Origin: CAYNFR01 sp964396595 | GTDB taxonomy: Bacteria; Bacteroidota; Bacteroidia; Chitinophagales; Saprospiraceae | Direction of reading: 5' to 3' | NCBI GenBank assembly: GCA_964396595.1 | Contig: CAYNFR010000038.1 | Location: 1 to 25,804 of the forward strand | Length of the DNA: 25,804 bases | Shown here: positions 23,827 to 25,804 of the stretch, one piece after another | How positions within the stretch are numbered: position 1 is the first letter of the stretch | Layout of the letters: every line of letters begins with the position of its first letter | Position numbers and translations under genes: made by a program | Notes under the pieces: generated by a model | What the model saw: the letters and a program-made list of their open reading frames with translations, nothing else | What the model was told of the DNA's origin: nothing | Database searches by the model: none

Positions 23827-24390
23827 ATGAAAGTATATTCAAGACAATTGATCGAAGAACTTCGTGAGCAGACCAACAATCTTATTATTCAAGCAGAGGG
23901 TCTAAAATCTCTTGATGATGTAATATTATATACAAGAGAGCATGATAAGGCATGGAATATACTGGAATGTCTTGAGCATCTGAATTTATATGGAGATTTC
24001 TATTTGGAGGAGATAGAACAGAATATTCTTAAATCCAATCATGCTCCAGATAAGATGTTTAAGAGTGGAATGCTAGGCGCATATCTTACAAAAAGTATGT
24101 TGCCAAAGAAGAAGTTGAACAAAATGAAGACATTTCGAGATAAGGATACATTACACAGAGAGCTTGACAGAGGTGTAATAGAAAGAAATATCGCTCAGCA
24201 ATATAGGCTGCTTGATTTGTTGGAAAAAGCTGAAAAAGTAAGCCTTGACAAGGTGAAAATAAATATATCCATTTCGAAGTGGATAAAATTGAAACTTGGC
24301 GATACTTTTCAGTTTTATATTAACCATATGATCAGACATTTCAGACAGATTGATAGAATACGGAAGTACCAGGAAGTAGGTAATGTATGA
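23827..24390 (+). CDS. DinB-superfamily four-helix protein
   Basis: 187 residues, cytosolic. The metal triad of the DinB/YfiT fold is present: His51 in WNILECLEHLN, and His167 and His171 in FYINHMIRHFRQIDRI. The second-helix Trp-x-x-x-Glu-x-x-x-His pattern and the length are typical. The fold is shared by thiol S-transferases (bacillithiol, mycothiol) and other metalloenzymes; the substrate is unknown. The middle is rich in lysine (MLPKKKLNKMK). It lies 80 bp after the DUF6265-YCII gene and 76 bp before a VOC gene, so co-transcription is possible but unproven. Confidence 0.88.
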   Translation: MKVYSRQLIEELREQTNNLIIQAEGLKSLDDVILYTREHDKAWNILECLEHLNLYGDFYLEEIEQNILKSNHAPDKMFKSGMLGAYLTKSMLPKKKLNKMKTFRDKDTLHRELDRGVIERNIAQQYRLLDLLEKAEKVSLDKVKINISISKWIKLKLGDTFQFYINHMIRHFRQIDRIRKYQEVGNV

Positions 24391-24466
24391 GTTTATACCC
24401 AATTGTCTGTGATGTAATCAAACAAGGAGCAATTTTGTATTCATTAGATAACTAAATGCACTGTTT

Positions 24467-24970
24467 ATGCACTTTAAAATACTGACAATGTTGATGGGGG
24501 CTATCATGTTAATGGCTATTGATCTTTCGAGAAATTATCCTCAGCACGTCATGCCTTCGGAAGATAAATTATTCAATGGTCGTAAAAGTGAACACAATCT
24601 AAAATTAGGAGCGTTCTCCATCAGTCTCAGTGTAAAAGATCTACAAGTTTCAAAGGTATTTTATGAGACAATAGGATTTCATGTTTTGGGAGGAAGTATC
24701 TCTCAAAATTATCTCATCATGAAAAATGAAAATGCACTTGTTGGTCTATTTCAAGGCATGTTTGAAGGAAATATTCTGACGTTCAATCCGGGTTGGGACG
24801 AAAATGCAAGAAATATCTCTGAATTTGTTGATATCAGAGAAATACAAAGACATTTGAAGTCTGCTGATGTGGAAATTATCAGCGAGGCCGATAGTTTATC
24901 AACTGGCCCGGCTAGTGTGCTGGTGCGCGATCCTGATGGGAATCTTATATTGATCGATCAGCATAGATAA
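24467..24970 (+). CDS. VOC family (glyoxalase-like) protein with N-terminal extension
   Basis: 167 residues. The VOC domain is about residues 46-166: FSISLSVKDLQVSKVFYETI, then ALVGLFQGMFEGNILTFNPG and a closing VLVRDPDGNLILIDQ. The first metal-ligand position holds Ser instead of His, and the last strand ends in Asp, so a normal metal site is doubtful; the subgroup with the GLFQGMF and LTFNPGWD motifs usually looks like this. The extra 45 residues start with a hydrophobic run (about 4-18) that could be a weak signal or anchor. If the extension is not real, no in-frame start close to the domain is obvious except Met29. An AAGGAG 40 nt upstream is too far to serve as its SD site. Confidence 0.82.
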   Translation: MHFKILTMLMGAIMLMAIDLSRNYPQHVMPSEDKLFNGRKSEHNLKLGAFSISLSVKDLQVSKVFYETIGFHVLGGSISQNYLIMKNENALVGLFQGMFEGNILTFNPGWDENARNISEFVDIREIQRHLKSADVEIISEADSLSTGPASVLVRDPDGNLILIDQHR

Positions 24971-25022
24971 AAGCACACTCACTTGGAGAATTGTCCTTCA
25001 AATACCATATTACGACTCATCC

Positions 25023-25658
25023 ATGAATAGATTAGAAGAGAATAGGTATGACGAGAACCTGAGAGTTGTTGTAGCGGAAAGGATTATAGGCATGCAAAAG
25101 GCTGATTTCAAACTTCGAGATGAGCTGATCCATGAGAATTATAATAATGAAACATATCATCCACTCATGGAACAGATGCATAATCTTCATGCAGATGAAC
25201 TCGAATATATCATTAGTCTATACGGTTATCCTACTATTGAGCGAATGGGAGAAGAAGCATGTGAAGCCGCATGGCTTATCATTCAGCATGCTATAGGTCG
25301 GCCTGGATTTATGAAGAGATGTTTAAGATTGATCAAAGACGCTGTAGAGTCCAATAACGCTCCAGCATGGCATTATGCATACTTATCAGACAGACTAGCG
25401 GTTATGGAGGAAAAACCACAACTCTATGGTACGCATTATGACTGGGATGAAAATCTAGAGATGAGCATACTCCCTGTTGATGATGTGGTCAAAGTTAATG
25501 AACGCAGAAAGTCTCTTGGAATGAACTCTATTGAAGATAGACAAAGAGAAATTCGCGAGCAGATATTACTTGAAGGGCGGAAACCACCTCAAGACCTTTT
25601 ATCTCGTAAAGTAGCGCTCGCTTCATGGAAACGAAGGGTGGGATGGAAAGCAGATTGA
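25023..25658 (+). CDS. DUF6624 family protein
   Basis: 211 residues, soluble, no signal peptide. The family pattern is visible from about residue 50: NLHADELEYIISLYGYPTIE, then ACEAAWLIIQHAIGRPGFMK, a helix with APAWHYAYLSDRLAVMEEKP, QLYGTHYDW, and a final PVDDVVKVNERRKSLGM segment. The function of DUF6624 is unknown. The protein carries about 25 extra basic residues at the end (RKVALASWKRRVGWKAD) beyond what I expect for the domain. It stands alone. Confidence 0.8.
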   Translation: MNRLEENRYDENLRVVVAERIIGMQKADFKLRDELIHENYNNETYHPLMEQMHNLHADELEYIISLYGYPTIERMGEEACEAAWLIIQHAIGRPGFMKRCLRLIKDAVESNNAPAWHYAYLSDRLAVMEEKPQLYGTHYDWDENLEMSILPVDDVVKVNERRKSLGMNSIEDRQREIREQILLEGRKPPQDLLSRKVALASWKRRVGWKAD

Positions 25659-25699
25659 TGGTATGATGTTTATGATCGACTTTATGTCGGTACTCAGAA

Positions 25700-25804
25700 T
25701 TACATAGTAATCTTAATCACGCTAGTTTTAGCTAATGTCAAGAATCCTATTGACTGCATAATTACCTTTGTTATGTCTATATTTTCTAGGCCCTCAGCAG
25801 ATAC
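25700..25804 (-). CDS. Possible C-terminal end of a gene leaving the window
   Basis: On the minus strand a frame is open from the window edge to a TAA at 25700-25702, 34 codons, ending in SIGFLTLAKTSVIKITM. It is too short to identify, and an open run of this length is not rare in AT-rich DNA, so this is only a candidate for a convergent partial gene. Confidence 0.25.
   Translation of the reverse strand, partial: VSAEGLENIDITKVIMQSIGFLTLAKTSVIKITM

Noticed and set aside
1..25804. Defence island, phage, transposon or CRISPR
   Set aside because: No integrase, transposase, nuclease-helicase set, terminal repeats or regularly spaced repeats were seen. All long frames belong to metabolic, membrane or small housekeeping-type families.

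Overview
The window looks like ordinary chromosomal DNA from a member of the Bacteroidota, probably a free-living heterotroph. The signs are AT-rich coding sequence, almost no Shine-Dalgarno sites, several exact copies of the Bacteroidota -7 promoter box (TAnnTTTG), many exported proteins and lipoproteins, a BBP2-type porin, and families typical of the phylum (DUF541/SIMPL, DUF6624, S9B dipeptidyl peptidase, GH20, GH95). I see no insertion sequence, integrase, phage gene, CRISPR array, rRNA or tRNA. Gene order is mosaic, in short runs on both strands.

Left part (1-4660, all +): a crotonase-fold enzyme without the two classical hydratase glutamates, a MarR regulator with a perfect palindrome about 50 bp upstream, a phenylalanine hydroxylase (phhA), a small von Willebrand A-like protein with a degenerate metal site, and an exported M20 amidohydrolase. 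Hairpins follow several of these genes, and clear -7 boxes precede most of them, so they look like separate transcription units.

Middle (4774-13239): a convergent exported SIMPL-domain protein; a divergent pair of lipoproteins (a RidA-family protein and a GH20 beta-N-acetylhexosaminidase, 7 nt apart); an Smr-domain protein; a metal-dependent cyclase/formamidase-type hydrolase; citramalate synthase (cimA); a small unknown lipoprotein; and a TspO-like membrane protein.

Right part (13472-21855, all -): the most operon-like block, GH95 fucosidase, dipeptidyl peptidase IV and L-serine ammonia-lyase with gaps of 19 and 7 nt, followed 78 nt later by a porin. A VOC protein lies upstream. The order suggests breakdown of fucosylated, proline- and serine-rich glycoprotein (defucosylation, X-Pro dipeptide release, serine deamination to pyruvate); this is an inference from content. 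The GH95 reading frame has no convincing start codon just before its signal peptide.

End (22311-25804, mainly +): a DUF1304 membrane protein, an exported DUF6265-YCII fusion, a DinB-fold protein, a VOC protein and a DUF6624 protein, each apparently a stand-alone gene.

I found no clearly new multi-gene system. The points most worth checking are the GH95-DPP4-SdaA operon, the lipoprotein RidA paired with GH20, the MarR palindrome, the degenerate vWA protein, and four genes whose -7 box (exact or one mismatch) ends exactly 4 nt before the start codon, which suggests leaderless mRNAs.
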